Shown: positions 34,818 through 47,534, counted from the stretch's first letter. The stretch: 64,000 nt of DNA from Branchiostoma floridae (GCF_000003815.2 NC_049987.1:18021959-18085958); one strand, 5' to 3'. Made by a program: numbers and translations. Notes: generated by a model from the sequence alone, not told the origin.

Positions 34818-36706
34818 ATGTCATCAGGAGTTAAGGCCGAACTGTGGTCAGAAGACGAGCTCATTCAGAAGCTTGACCAGTTGAAGCTGGTGTCCGAGCG
34901 GCTGGACGTAGCGCCGAATGTCCGAGAAGACTGGACGCGGAAGGCGCAGCAGCGCGCGAACGAGTACCTGGCGAGTCTGCCCGACAGGAAGGTGCTGTCT
35001 GGTAACGATGAGGCGGAGACAGAGACAGAGGAGGCCGTGAGATCCGTCTTACCCATCAAGGAGGAACCTGTTAGCTTCGGTAGGTAAATCACATGTACAC
35101 AACTAACCCAGTACGAACGAACCTATCAATTTTGAGAAATTTGAAAACATTCGTAGTAAAACAGAGGGTCTGCATGGAAAGTAATGGCAACACTTAACTG
35201 TAAATTCAGAAGGACTAACAACGCTTAACGGTAAATTGACGCTTATTTTTTTTGCCATACATTGTACCATGTACGATCGTTGCGCAATAAAGTTTCTCTA
35301 TAAAACGGTAAATTTGCCATTACGAAACGGAAAGAATTCTAGAAACCAAACCTGTAACGTTGATATGCTTGAAAAGAATACCTTTATTTTCTGTGTTTAG
35401 CTCTATCTTATAACCGTGTACTTACAGACATGACAACATATTATTTCCAAAGCTGGCGAAAGAGTGGTTGGTGACACTCCTTAGGCTTAGCCGGCTACAA
35501 TCCCTTGCCAGCTTTGATACTATCTTAACCATCCGTAAATATGCCTGGAAATTCCGTGAATAGTATCATCAGGTCGCTATATGTCGCTGGATACAGAGAC
35601 ACTTTTTACACAACCTCAACTTTACGGCGACGTTTCGGCGACCGTCTCCCACCTTCATCTGGACAATTCTAATTGATTCACATTGTACCGCAGCAATATG
35701 TGTCTCCTTACAGATGCGGTCACAAACGCAAGAAGAGTAGTAATACCCACTCTGATGAGCTGTCATCATGAACGGTATACCTTCCAATCATGTAACCCAA
35801 CCAAACAATGACATTCTAGATGCGGCCTTGGAGAGTTTCTGTACCTCGGTAGGAGACCACATGCTGATGAGAGAGGGACATCCGGGGTACTTTGCCTACG
35901 TGCCAGGCAACAGTTTGTATCCTGCCGCCATCGGGGACTTCTTAGCAGCAGCTTTCAACCCTTACGCCTGTAAGTCAATGAGTGGTCACATGTATGCTTA
36001 TTATATAATACTATAAGATACATTATATTGCCTAGATAGAAGAATGGGTTTTACATTGAATGACCAATTGATTTCAAAATCACAAGAAAATCACATATAA
36101 AACGATGTAATGACTGTATTGTTGCATGGATAACAACTGATAACTGTTCAAATCTCTGTTGTTCACTTAATCAACTAATATACAGACTGTTGCTATTAAA
36201 TCTCTGGAGTATAAAAACTATCTAAAATGATATTCCTCTTTCTTTTCATCGTTCAACACAAGTGTTTTAATAAGAAAGTTTTAGATGAATAGATACTATG
36301 GTAAAACAAGCAAAACATTTTAAAAACGATATAGATCCAGTATCATTTTGTCTCTCCTCATACTGGTACTGCAAACAGAACAATATTGATTTTGTAAATT
36401 GAAAATGATGGAGACCTGTACATGACGCTTGATCGCACGATATTTAGTAGAACGACTACAATGGAAAACATTGAGAGAATTCTGATTGAAACGTTCTTGG
36501 TAGATTTCATGTTCAGTACCAAGGGCAGGGACTGGCTTCAGTCAAAGTCCTACAGTGGTTTATGGTACAAGTGGAATTTTTCTCGCGCACGCCTATGCCA
36601 GGATTGTTTTAACTCATACGTTTTATTATTAAACAATACTAGCACTTTCAGTGTTTTCAATGTGTTTGGCAGAGCACTGATCTGAACCTACAGATACGTT
36701 TTCGTT

Positions 36707-36762
<56 letters not shown>

Positions 36763-39700
36763 ACGCACACACACACACATACACACACACACACATACAT
36801 ACATACAAACAAGCAAACTGACAAACATACATGCACAAAACATGTTTTTGTTCGCAGTGGTGGATTACGCATGCCCCGCGGCCGTCCAAATGCAACATTC
36901 TCTCATCCGCTGGGTGGCGCGACTCTTCGGTTACCCAGAAACCTGCGCGGGAAACCTGACGTCGGGTGGAACCGGGGCAAATCTCATTGCCATGGCAACG
37001 GCGAGAGATGCGAAGAAACTAAAAGCAAAGGATTATCACAGGTTTGCAAATCCAACAATTTTCATGTTGGTTATGATATTAGTACTTACCAATGGATTTG
37101 CTTGGCAATTACTATTATAATCAATACACGTTACGTTAGGCGTTATTTGTTTATCATGTCACACAATCTTAGGAGATGTACCGAATTTTTTTCATGGTGC
37201 ATACGTAACTTAACATTGAATAAGTAAGAATCAGTTGTCCCAAACCTGCGAACTGAATTAGAAAGTTTTATTAAACTCGGAGTCATTTAGAATAAAGAGT
37301 CAATTTGGACCTCAAACACGGTAGAACATAAAGTGCCCTAGCGCCACTATGTGATGACGTCACTATTGAGTGACGTCAGTGTTAAGGGTCACGTGGTCGC
37401 TCTCTTCCATCATGGCGTAATGTACTTCACATGTGTGTGAATAAAGCTCCCTTTGAATCGAGTTGCATCGTGCCTCTGAGTCTCTCATCAGCACCTTCCT
37501 GCATCAATGTTGGCGTGGTGGCAGCGGCTGGGAAACGATACCCATGTCGAAACCCGAACTTTGTGCCTGGAGGAGTCGCAATAGAGGGAACGGGCCAATC
37601 GTAACCAAAAGGATGTAGCTACAACAATGGCGGACGTCCTCACTTGTGTAGGAGGGGTTCTGGCGTTTCACCTCCTTCGCGGAGACCCCGGTCGGAATTT
37701 ACGCCGTGCCGTCTACACCTAATCCCTGCACCAGCTTCGCTGTAGACCCACAGAGGTTTCAATAGAAGTTGCAGCTTCGCTGTAGACCCACAGAGGTTTC
37801 AATAGAAGTTGCAAAGAGCTTCGCTGTAGACCCACAGAGGTTTCAATAGAAGTTGCAGGGAGCTTCGCTGAACAACCCCCAGAGGACTCATAGAAGTTGT
37901 AGGGAGTAGCCTCGGCTTATTTATCCGGCAACCCTTATTTTTCCGTTCCCCCGACCGAGTGTTTGCGGCGTCCATCAACAACAACATCCGCCATGTTTTC
38001 CTGGTTCACCCGACTTCGACCGAGACCGCCCACGGACTTTGCTACCGGAACTTTGCCCGTAACTGTAACCTGTGATCTACTAAGAGGAGCATCAACCCAC
38101 GGAACTGTAGCTGCCTGTAGGAACATCTCAACCAGCGACCACTGACTTTTCGTCTGCCAAGAAGAGCGCTAAACACCAAGATCGCGTCGCCCTACACTGA
38201 ACTGGGACAACTCACTAGCCAAACAGAACTCTGATCCATATCTTATCAGTAACCTTTTTGATTATTGCTATATTTGTATATCATTCCCCATGTTACTTTA
38301 ATTTAGACGCGGTAATTCTATGGTAACATTGACATTTTATGCCATTCAATTGTCTAAATATTCAGACGTAATGTATTCACAATCTGATGTTAAATGTTAT
38401 TTGTTACATTATGTTCTACAAACCTTACCTCATCAGTCAACAATTTCTTTCACATACATTGTCATGTTGCTTTCTCTTCACCGGTTCTAAATTTTCTATT
38501 TCTGTAACAGGGGGAGGGGTATTTCATGGATAATACCATTATAGTTCATGTCCGCTCTGCAGATTTATCACTAAAAATAGACAACATTGTCAGATTTTAT
38601 TCTGTTTCAATCAGAAGAAATGGAAAAGAAGATAAATCACGCCACTATGTGATGACGTCACTATTGAGTGACGTCAGTGTTAAGGGTCACGTGGTCGCTC
38701 TCTTCCATCATGGCGTAATGTACTTCACATGTGTGTGAATAAAGCTCCCTTTGAATCGAGTTGCATCGTGCCTCTGAGTCTCTCATCAGCACCTTCCTGC
38801 ATCAATGTTGGCGTAGATCGTACATTTTACTTCGTATGATATTTATAGAAATATTCTATTTAGTATATAATGTAGATTCCCTCAGCATACCTGTAAAAAT
38901 GCATGTTCTTCAAACGTTTTCTTCGACTGTAGCTAGGTAGCAATATTCATACAATCCTACATTTTCAACAGAACTATTTAGGAAGCGAGGGATAGTGCTA
39001 CACTACGCTTCTCTACAAACATGTGTCTTGCCTATGTCATGAACTGTACTTAGCTATACTTTTTCGATTAAAAATATGCAATAGAGTCTTTATTTCTTCA
39101 TTACTTTTCCAGGTGCGTGATTTACATGAGTGAGCTGACTCATGACGGCATTGCGAAGGTATGCAACTTTTTGTTCCACTTTACAGATCTTAAGATTTAA
39201 ACATTTCTGTATTTCTGTTATCATCTGTAAGAAAGCTGTGACCAACAGGAAAGCATAACATTCCAATTCAGAATAGATTTCCCAACGTATGATTAAGACT
39301 GGCGACAATTAGTAACCTATAGCTATATATATGTAACAGTACTATTTCTAAAGCTAAGGGCACAACCCGCCGTACGTGCAAATACGTGCTGTCTACGTGC
39401 CAAAACGTTGGCAATCTTTTCGGATCCGTAAGTGGTAAGTACTATCTACGTACGAATTCGTAGGGAATCCGACAGAATTTGGAGCACGCAGACACGCCGT
39501 AGAACTTTGCGTGCAGGCAAAACTTTGTGTGCCATCGGGCTACGGATTCGCCCCCCGTACATACCAGTACGGACGATGCGCCTGCCCTGTGCAGCATGAA
39601 CGTCTTCAGAAATACGTGGCGGACGTGGCCTCCAAAAAACGTAAGGACAAATAGCACGTACGGTGGGTTGTGCACTTAGCTTTAGTTACATATGTGACAG

Positions 39701-42700
39701 TGCTTTACGTTTGGAAATGTATTGTTATGAACGCCACCTAGCTGCAGTACATTTTGTGTTTTGTTCTGCCAAAAGGTTCTCCACACCATTGGGATGGGAG
39801 AAGCCGTCATTCGCAAAATCCCCGTCACTGAGAGGTTTGAGATGGACGCTGAGAAGCTAGAGGAGGCCATAGAGATAGATAAAAAGGTGTCTTTTTCTTT
39901 TTCTACCTAAGTACTAGTACTCTCCAAGCAGAGGTTGGTGGGAAAAATCGTGACCTTTTCCTTATATGCCGTCTTTTTCGATCAGCCTTCCCACTGTGTA
40001 CCCATTCTCCTACAGCAGAGTACCGTCAGTCATTTATTCCTGACTGTACTCTGCTTTCCTTCCCTTTTGCCGGCGGTATTACCCGCCCTACTTATTACAT
40101 ATTAATGAGCTTGCCCTTATATGGGCAGTCAGCCGTTGGGGATCGGGCGTTGGCATGGTGAGCAAACAAAGTCATGGTAATACGTAACATGATTGGCTGA
40201 TAGCTTCCCAGCGGCCTTTGCGAGACAGCTTCCGACAAAATGAAGCCCAAGGAAGGCCTGTTCTCTGATTGGTTGACAGCTTGTTTGTGGCGACAATCAT
40301 AATACCCGTAGGTAGGCCCTGGGACAGCAGGGCCCCATAAGGTAGTGCCGTTGGGGACCGGGCGTTAGGAGGATGTGTGTACCAGGCCTTGCTACTTGGA
40401 CTGGCTATCACAATCTACCCATATTCATAGCTCCAATTCTTTTTTTTTTCACTCGCACACACTACCTTTGGGCGAGCCTAATGGTATAGTATTGTATACG
40501 AGTGTCTAGATACAAGGCTGGAAAGAAAACATTCTGCATTTTTGCAAAAAATGTTGCCTTTCCTGTGTTCCTTTTGATTTTACTCTCGGTAATACTTTGA
40601 TTTATTCAATGCCTTTTAAGCCCACCTAGAATGGGTGAATTTCTGTCATGATACTGTAAATGTATTTAAGTTCGCGAGATTTAATTTCGCGGTAGCGGAA
40701 AAAGGACTTTTCGTGGTGGTTTTAAATTCGCGGTAGCACCATGCTCTGTAGTCTCTAAGGCCATGGAAAAATGTTCGCGGTGGTTTAAGTTAACCCTATT
40801 CAGACCGGGGGGGGGGCTTTTGAGGCCTGCGCCAACTTCAATGCCCTATAACGCCAGAACGGTTTACGTTAAAGCCACCAAATTTGGTGAGTTTTCCTAA
40901 AATATTGTTGGCAACAATTTCACGAAGTTTGACAAATTTTCCATTTTTCGTGTTGCCATGGCAACCGTTTGCTGACAGGCAGTTTTTGCTAAAAATCACT
41001 ATTTTTGGTTCTAACAATGTATTTTTCACATTTATTTGCTATATTACTGCTATTTTGTTACATAAATAAAATCTTATATTATTTAGCATATCTTTCATAA
41101 TAATATATGCATAAATTATGCTAATTTGATGACGTCATCAGCCCAAAATCCAAGATGGCGGACCGTATGGCCAGATCAAGAATAACAAGCTAATTATCCC
41201 TCAAAATTTGTTACTACCTGGTATTTTTTATTCAAAAAACATCTTAATGAATGAATTTAGTCTATTTCCATTGCCCTTTGTGATTATTTGTTGCAAAAAA
41301 AGTAGTTTTAAAAATTCAAGTTGGTGGATATAATATGGCGGAGCCTAACTCGTATCTTAGATGTGCATGACGTCATTTTATGACGTCATTATGACGTCAT
41401 CGATGTTGCTATTGGCAATACAAGTCGTAATAAACACTACTATTCTGTTATCTGCACTTGTCGTTACATTTTTGTAATATAACTTGAAGTTTTCTGAGAA
41501 TACCCTTTTTTCAGGGGTCCGGCCAATATAATCAAATTGATGACGTCATAAGTACGTCATCTTACGTCAACGTAACGTCAAACGTCAAATACTTATTAGA
41601 TATCATGTCCTGAAAATTTAGTGGCCCTACGGCACGTCGATCAAGAGTTAGAGGACTTAGAAGTGGAGGGCCTCAAAAGCCCAGTCCCCCCCCCCCGTCC
41701 AGGGATGACCAAAAAAGCCCGGTCTGAATAGGGTTAAAGTTCGCGTTGAAATGGCCACCGCGAAAATCGCCAACATTAGCCACCGCGACAGTTTCTGCAT
41801 TTACAGTATATACTAATACTACATTCATCCTTTCTTTCTTCGTGTGTTTGCAGGAAGATTTGATCCCATTTGTCATCGCTGCCACGGCGGGTACCACAGA
41901 CGTGGGCTCGGTGGACCCGGTAGCGGAGCTGGCGGACGTGGCTGAGAGGCACGGCGTGTGGCTGCACGTGGACGCCTGTTACGGCGGCTTCTTCGTCCTG
42001 TGCGACTCCGTCAAACACCTGTTCAAGGGTGTGGAGAGGGCAGACTCCTTCACATGCGATCCACATAAAGGTGGGTTTTTAACGGCCCAGGCGCATACGA
42101 CCAACAGGAAAATGGGTTTGCAAGCTGGGGGAAAGGGTATCGGATGTAGCCATATCCGAGCAGGGATATTTGCGTATTTGTAACAAATGCTAGCGAATGC
42201 AAACGGATTCGAGTTGGATCCCTAAAATATCCGAAATTTGGATTTTTGGGATCCGGAATGAAAAGACTCAAACATATCCCAAAATGGGATTTTCCACGGA
42301 TGCGAAGTCGTTTTTTTAGGGATTTCTTTGAATACCTGGAATGATCGGATCGCAAAGAATCCCCAAAGGGTATTTCCCTCGGATGCGAAGTCGTTTTTCA
42401 AAGGATTTCTTCGAATACCTGGAATGAACGGGTCCCAAAACGGCCTTTGCCGTGGATGCGAAGTCGTTTTTATAGGATTTTCCTCGTATATTTGTCATGG
42501 TCGGATCCTAAAGAATCCCAATATGGAATTTGCCGTGGATGCGAAGTCGTTTTTATAGGATTTTTCTCGTATATTTGGCATGGTCGGATCCTAAGAAATC
42601 CCAATGCGGCATTTGCCGCGGATGCGAAGTCGTTTTTTAGGGATTTCTTCGTATGATCAGATCATAAAGAATCCAAAACGGGATTTTCTGCAGATACAAA

Positions 42701-45700
42701 GTCAGTTTAATGAATTTTCCGCACATTTGACAAATCACAACATCATGTGTGCCCAATTACTTTCTTATGAAAGGCTAACACGATTTGAAATAGAAAAGAA
42801 TGCACAGAATGATCTTATTCTAAACCAGTCCTGAGAAGAACTAAACGACGTAATGTCATCGAGGCCGAATCCTGTCTGCCACATGATATGTATACAGATA
42901 CAATATTGTAACAAGAATGGGTTATACCAGGTATGTACAGAGAGTCCCCGTTATCTAATTATGTTAAGGGAAAGTTGAATCTCTAAGTTTAACCGCCAAT
43001 ATCACCTGACTTCTTATACTTCCAAATACAATATAGGATCAAACGTGAATACAATTTGACTTTTATGTAAAGCTGACATGGGAGTCTGTGGCTAATCTTG
43101 CTTCTACGAATATCTGTTTCTATTACAAATCAAAGTCTTCGCGATGTCCAACTCTAAGGAATTTCCACATCCGGCTACAGGATACAGACAGTGAATCCAG
43201 CTTGTAAAGTACAACTAACATGACTTATAGTATCAGTATGTACAGCTTCTCGCAACAGCACAAAGTCTCCTTTCTACTAGTGACAGTGCTTCGCTTCTTT
43301 TCAGGCTAGTTACGCCCTGATCCCTCCCAGCTCAATTCCTTCTGTGCCCTTCCTGTAGTCCAGTGTTCTCCCAGCTGTTGACACGGCCAGAGAATGTCGA
43401 CCCGCCTTCTTAAAAAGAGAAAGAATAATCCCATCAAATTTTGAGATAGCTAAAGCATCCATGTTTGATGGATGCGTCCGTCAAAGTAATTAGGATGTAT
43501 ATGAAAAGAAATGGTGAATGGCTTGTTATACAACAGGAACAAATGCATCTGATTGTGGTATCGCCATTATCATCGTTACATTCCGCATTATCATACCAAA
43601 AAAGTCCCCCGGGAGGGCGCGGCAGAAACAGTCTAGCGTTGCATAATTAGTGACAAGGTGTGATCTGCTTCCCCGGCCGGACTTTGCATTGTGTACGAGC
43701 AAAAGCTCCTTGGTACGAGACGTCGCATATAAACAAACACGTAAACACCGTTGGAACAGAATGTTCCTATGCGAATAAATACCAGGCTTGAGACAAACAT
43801 ATGTGTATACAAGTACTGTTTTGATGATGATTCAAATTTTTCCCAAATAAGTCAACAGTTACTCAGCAAGTATCATGCTTGTGACTTGTGTTTTGTAAGG
43901 CTCCGGTATGTCGTTTTCTGATATTATTATTAGTGATAAGTTTCTGTTCAGCCCAAGCATACCAAAAGCGCTACTAACTACTAGCCAACAAGGAATATAG
44001 TCACAAAGACTAATTCAAAGCGGGTATTGTTTGGAAACAATCATTGTATAAAACATACCTCGCCGTGAGATCCGCAGGACAGTGATGTAAAATAGCTCCA
44101 GCCTCCAGGACGCCGAACTACAAAACAGGGCTGGCTGTTTCAGTCCCTCGATCGCCGTCCCGTCCGTCGGCTGCCACTTGAGTTTGGTCACCGCCTCAAC
44201 ATCACCCTACTACAGAAGTTCACACACGTGTGTACAAATCCATATCCCGAGTTTAACGTTTCAAAACTCAAAGTTTGAGGTGCAAAAAGATTGCGGTCCT
44301 CACGGACAACGCTGACTATCTCCGCTTTATTTTTAAACTGACTGATGTGCAGTCTGATTGGTCAGAGAGACAACGATTGGATTACCTACAATACACCGCC
44401 CCAATGTACGGATGCAAAAAGATACAGAGTCGCATATTTAAGATATCCCAAGATTACCAACAATGCACTGCTCCAATGGAATCCCCTCCACTGGAGCAAT
44501 CCACTGGAGCAGTGCATTGTTGGTAATCTTGCCACGAATGCAGAAAAAAACCATTTCGCATCCTTACGAATCCGAGTATCCTGGTATCTAGCGTAACGTG
44601 GATTGTCTCACTTGTATTGACGTTACAAACTGTGGTGTCCGAGGTACAAAAAGGGGGAAAGATATGACCAATCTAAAAAATAAAATATATGCTCAAAAAC
44701 AAGAGTGCCAGCCACGCATACATAAAAAGTAAGTATTCCTACGGAAGCTGTGTTAGCATCCGCCACGTAGTAAGTAAGCAAGCGAATTTCGTGTTTGCAT
44801 ACGCCGCGAGTTTCGGATACCAACGAATGCTTTACGGATGTGTATGGGATCCGTGATTTTTGGTAATCTTTGGTATCCGTCAGGATGTTGCAAATTCGTA
44901 TCCTTGGTATTCGTCTGCATCTGAAGACTTTTCGCTGATAAACAAGAATCCTGACCACGTATTCTTTCGTTTGCGTTAAAACTAAGTATCCATACGAATA
45001 CAATGTTTGAATCAGTTAGTGGCTTACAGATACTAACGAATCCGTGATTATAAGTAAGTATCCATACGAATGCAGTGTTAGCATCCGTCACGAAGTACTG
45101 AGTATACGGGTTCTGTGTAGGTTCTGTGTTTGTATCCACCGATGAGAGTTACGGATACCTACGAATGCGTTGCGGATGCAAGTGGGATCCGTCATTTTTT
45201 GGGATCCGTGATGGTTTTTTGGATCCGTCAGCATTTGTCAGCATACGTCAGCATCCGTCAGGTGTTGCAAATTGGAATCCGTCAGCATCCGTCTACATAT
45301 TCGGTCTTTTCGTCTAGTGAATTAAGGGCCATGTCAGATGCGATCAAAATCGTAAGATGGAAAACGACACAATAAGATGTGAATCCCGATAGTTTTCTAT
45401 AAAGACTTTTTCCGTCGGCTGAATAACAGATTGGGGAAACTGCAGCTGAAAGAAAAGAGTACGTAAGACAAGATTTGAAAATAGAAGAATAGCAAAATAG
45501 ACTCAGATTTACAAGGATTAATTTATTTAGACCTCAGCACAGTGTATTCCGTTCCTACCTAACGAGGATTGTGTGTCTTCGAATTCGGCAAGTTTAAACG
45601 GGTTTGCTTTATGACAGAATAGACTCAAACATTACTTCGATGTAGGTTAGACATCCAGGTAACAAGATACATTTTGTACAACCACTTATTTACATCATTA

Positions 45701-47534
45701 TTTTGTATTTCTTGTACTACTACTAGTAACGTTATATAAAGAAATGGTAGCAAACTCTTAGACTACGTTTTGTTCGTACCTACGCCTTGTGCAGGCTTGT
45801 TTGTCGCGTTCGGAACCGGTATAGTGATGGTACGGTACTGGAAGCATCTCCTGTCGTCCAACAGACGAGCGCTCGCCAGCTACCTACAGGACAGGCACAC
45901 CTGCGCCGGGCAGCTAAACCCTGAGGACCTCACTTTCGAGCAGAGCACACACTTCCGGTGAGTTCCAACTGAAACTTTTACGCTCAGTCCTTGTAAGTTT
46001 ATCTTTCCGATGACATAGTTAAATGCCACAAGTAATACAATAAGCTATATCTCATTACAGTATAGCTGCAGTGTGCCAGATGGACAGTTACCATCTTGGT
46101 TTGTTCATTTATTATTTACCTTCTTTTATGCTCCAGCGCCGTGAGTGTGTGGTTACCGCTTCAGATTTTTGAGATAGGGTCATACAGATTACATCATCTG
46201 CAATGCCTCTGCTTCTGTTACAGCGTTGGTGTTTGGGATGGCACGGTACCAGATTACACTATATCTGTTATGCTTTTGCTTGTGTTAGAGCACCGTAAGG
46301 GTTTTGGGATTGAGGTCTTACCAGACTACATCAAGTTTAACTTTCTTGGCTGTGACAGTTGTCACAGCGCATTTGGGGGTTTTGGATAGTGGGTGTACCA
46401 TAATATACATATATAACGTCCCTGCTTGGTGTTCCAGCCCCGTGAGATCGGATGCCTTAGAGCCGTACAATAGTACACCATGTCTCAATTGCCTTGATTG
46501 TGTTACAGCGCCGTTGGCGTTTAAGATTGCGGTTGTACCGGATTACACCATGCCTAATGCCCTTGATTCATGATTGTGTTACAGCGCCGTTGGGGTTTCG
46601 ATGGGAGGTCTACGAGCCTACACTATGTCTAACGTACAACGCAATTAGGCATCATTCGTAGCTTGGGAAAATGACAGCTCAGAGACGACGGTATTCTACC
46701 GGTTTCGACTTTAATATGTCTTTTTCAAGAATCCAATGCAATTAGGGTTTAGGACTTTGGTTGTAACAGATTACACCATGTGCACCATCCTTGTCTGTGT
46801 TACAGCGCTGTGAGGGTATGGCTGCCGCTACAGGTGTTCGGGGTAGGAACGTTCCGAGCAGCACTACAGGAGAAAGTGTACCTGAGTCGGTACCTGTACC
46901 ACAAGCTCAAAGGTGAACCATATCAACAAAACATGTCATATGCTTTACGGTTAGGTTTCGGCGTCTTTTTGTCGATGGGTCCCGGCTTGATTTTAATTGC
47001 TAGTTTTAAAAATAATCCCGGGACCCGGCCGTTCCCTAAAACCACCTGGGATCTATATGGTCCCACGGGGCCACGTAGGGGTCACATCAGAAAAACACCC
47101 GTAAACGTACGGCCCAGTGGCGCCCCTTTACCAAAATCTAGACCATGACATTAAGTAGCACAGTTACTATAAGTTGTACATATTTTGTGATACATGTACC
47201 TAGTATGAATGACGTAACGTTTCTAACGACCATGCAAATCCATTTCGTTCCTGCTGCAGCTGTCCCGGGGCTGGCTGTCCTTGAGCCTCAGCTGTCCATA
47301 GTGCTGTTCCGGTACGAAGACGTCCCTGCAGGACAGCATGCTCGTGACGTCACAGAGTTCAACCTGAGGCTACTGGGTGAAGTCTGTCGGGATGGGAGGG
47401 TCTTCATCGCCTCCACAACCGTACTGGGGAAGGTGTACCTGCGCGCATGCGTGTTAGCCTTCAGGACACATCGAGAACACGTAGACACGCTGGTGTCAGC
47501 GCTCAGAAACGGTTTAAAACAGTTACTGGACTAA
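34818..47534 (+). CDS. Group II PLP-dependent amino acid decarboxylase
   Basis: Exons 34818-35079, 35820-35969, 36858-37041, 39113-39158, 39776-39886, 41854-42070, 45795-45957, 46806-46912 and 47260-47534 join in phase to 504 codons. Family landmarks occur in order: HPGYFAYVPG (about 113), LTSGGTGANL (171-180), SELTH with the PLP-stacking His209, TAGTTDVGSVDP, HVDACYGG with Asp291 for the PLP ring nitrogen, and DPHK with Lys323 for the Schiff base, then GLFVAFGTG and the RVWLPLQ segment. These enzymes release CO2 from an amino acid to give an amine. The residue after the Lys is Gly (HKG), not the Trp of DOPA/tyrosine decarboxylases, so the substrate is open. The ATG at 34818 has a good context (accATG); an in-frame ATG at 34755 is possible. 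The stop codon lies in a MITE end. Confidence 0.9.
35254..35306 (+). mobile_element. LINE 3'-tail remnant in decarboxylase intron 1
   Basis: gccatacattgtaccatgta then cgttgcgcaataaagttt matches the 3' tail of the minus-strand LINE at 15470. Confidence 0.55.
35628..35661 (-). ncRNA. Hammerhead-ribozyme-like motif in decarboxylase intron 1
   Basis: On the minus strand: CAGATGA, a short imperfect stem (GGTG / CGCC), then GAAACGTC. It shares the layout of the motifs at 34102 and 47879. The first core base is changed, so cleavage is doubtful. Confidence 0.3.
36708..36810. repeat. (CA)n microsatellite
   Basis: Long CA run with GCAC and CATA variants, about 50 bp before exon 3 of the decarboxylase. 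Confidence 0.95.
37342..38813 (+). mobile_element. TRIM-like retroelement with two apparently identical 174-bp LTRs
   Basis: 37342-37515 and 38640-38813 match throughout on reading. Each starts CGCCAC and ends GTTGGCG and holds two CREs (TGACGTCA), a CACGTG box and AATAAA. Directly after the first LTR, TGGTGGCAGCGGCTGGGA (37516) is the complement of a tRNA 3' end with CCA, a primer-binding site. A purine-rich tract (agaagaaatggaaaagaag) precedes the second LTR. The interior (about 1.1 kb) has no gag or pol, only a 40-bp tandem repeat and a 60-codon ORF. The ends are not the usual TG..CA, and the target duplication is at best tag. Confidence 0.75.
37733..37905. repeat. ~40-bp tandem repeat inside the TRIM-like element
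   Basis: Four copies of agcttcgctgtagacccaca followed by gaggtttcaatagaagttg; the last is diverged. Confidence 0.9.
39349..39685. mobile_element. MITE with CTAAAGCTAAGGGCACAAC ends, copy A
   Basis: Begins CTAAAGCTAAGGGCACAACC and ends with its inverse (ggttgtgcacttagctttag). GC-rich tacgtgc words fill the interior. A second copy is at 47531-47801. It lies in the intron between exons 4 and 5 of the decarboxylase. Confidence 0.8.
39918..39940. repeat. Solo end of the TACTCTCCAAGCAGAGGTT MITE
   Basis: Same terminus as the 134-bp element at 16854; no partner end was found nearby. Confidence 0.5.
40652..41808. mobile_element. TACTGTAAATG / CGCGGT repeat split by a nested element
   Basis: Left end tactgtaaatgtattta with cgcggtag words; right end cgcgacagtttctgcatttacagta. 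It is interrupted by the TTAA-flanked insertion at 40794-41733. Other copies: 20970-21065 (partial), 30143 and 31840-31918. Confidence 0.7.
40794..41733. mobile_element. Non-autonomous piggyBac-like element with TTAA target and CRE cluster
   Basis: Perfect 16-bp ends CCCTATTCAGACCGGG with TTAA on both sides (40790-40793, 41734-41737), the hallmark of piggyBac insertion. The 940-bp interior has no transposase but holds five exact TGACGTCA palindromes (41129, 41368, 41381, 41392, 41541). A diverged inverted copy is at 60260-60695. Confidence 0.8.
42270..42710. repeat. ~83-bp tandem repeat in decarboxylase intron
   Basis: Five or six units carry gatgcgaagtcgttttt, at 42299, 42382, 42455, 42538 and 42621, just after exon 6. 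ggatcc and aatccc words are frequent. Confidence 0.85.
42720..45780. other. Intron with hairpin and degenerate repeat words
   Basis: 44720-45330 is packed with atacgaat, gcatccgtca and ggatccgt words like those at 52217-52960 and 56960-57590. No coding exon could be supported; 43300-44200 has GC-richer stretches without recognised domains. Confidence 0.5.
44450..44530. repeat. 31-bp-arm hairpin
   Basis: Arms 44450-44480 and 44500-44530 are complementary with one mismatch round a 19-base loop (core: accaacaatgcactgctcca). Confidence 0.85.
46133..46805 (+). repeat. Tandem array of the exon 8 acceptor and its 5' end
   Basis: Eight or so ~75-bp units each contain ttacagcgccgt-type acceptor sequence. 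The first still encodes AVSVWLPLQIFEIGSYR, an evident copy of exon 8 (AVRVWLPLQVFGVGTFR). Later units are decayed and lack a donor. The true exon 8 at 46806 forms the last unit. Confidence 0.75.

Noticed and set aside
35714-35819. Earlier acceptor (tccttacag at 35713) for decarboxylase exon 2
   Set aside because: In the required phase it meets a stop before the conserved block; the acceptor at 35819 keeps the frame.
37963-38145. Protein-coding gene inside the TRIM-like element
   Set aside because: The 60-codon frame shows no gag, protease or other motif and overlaps an equally long antisense frame.
43300-44200. GC-richer stretches that might be exons on the minus strand
   Set aside because: Short open runs without recognised motifs or matching splice sites.
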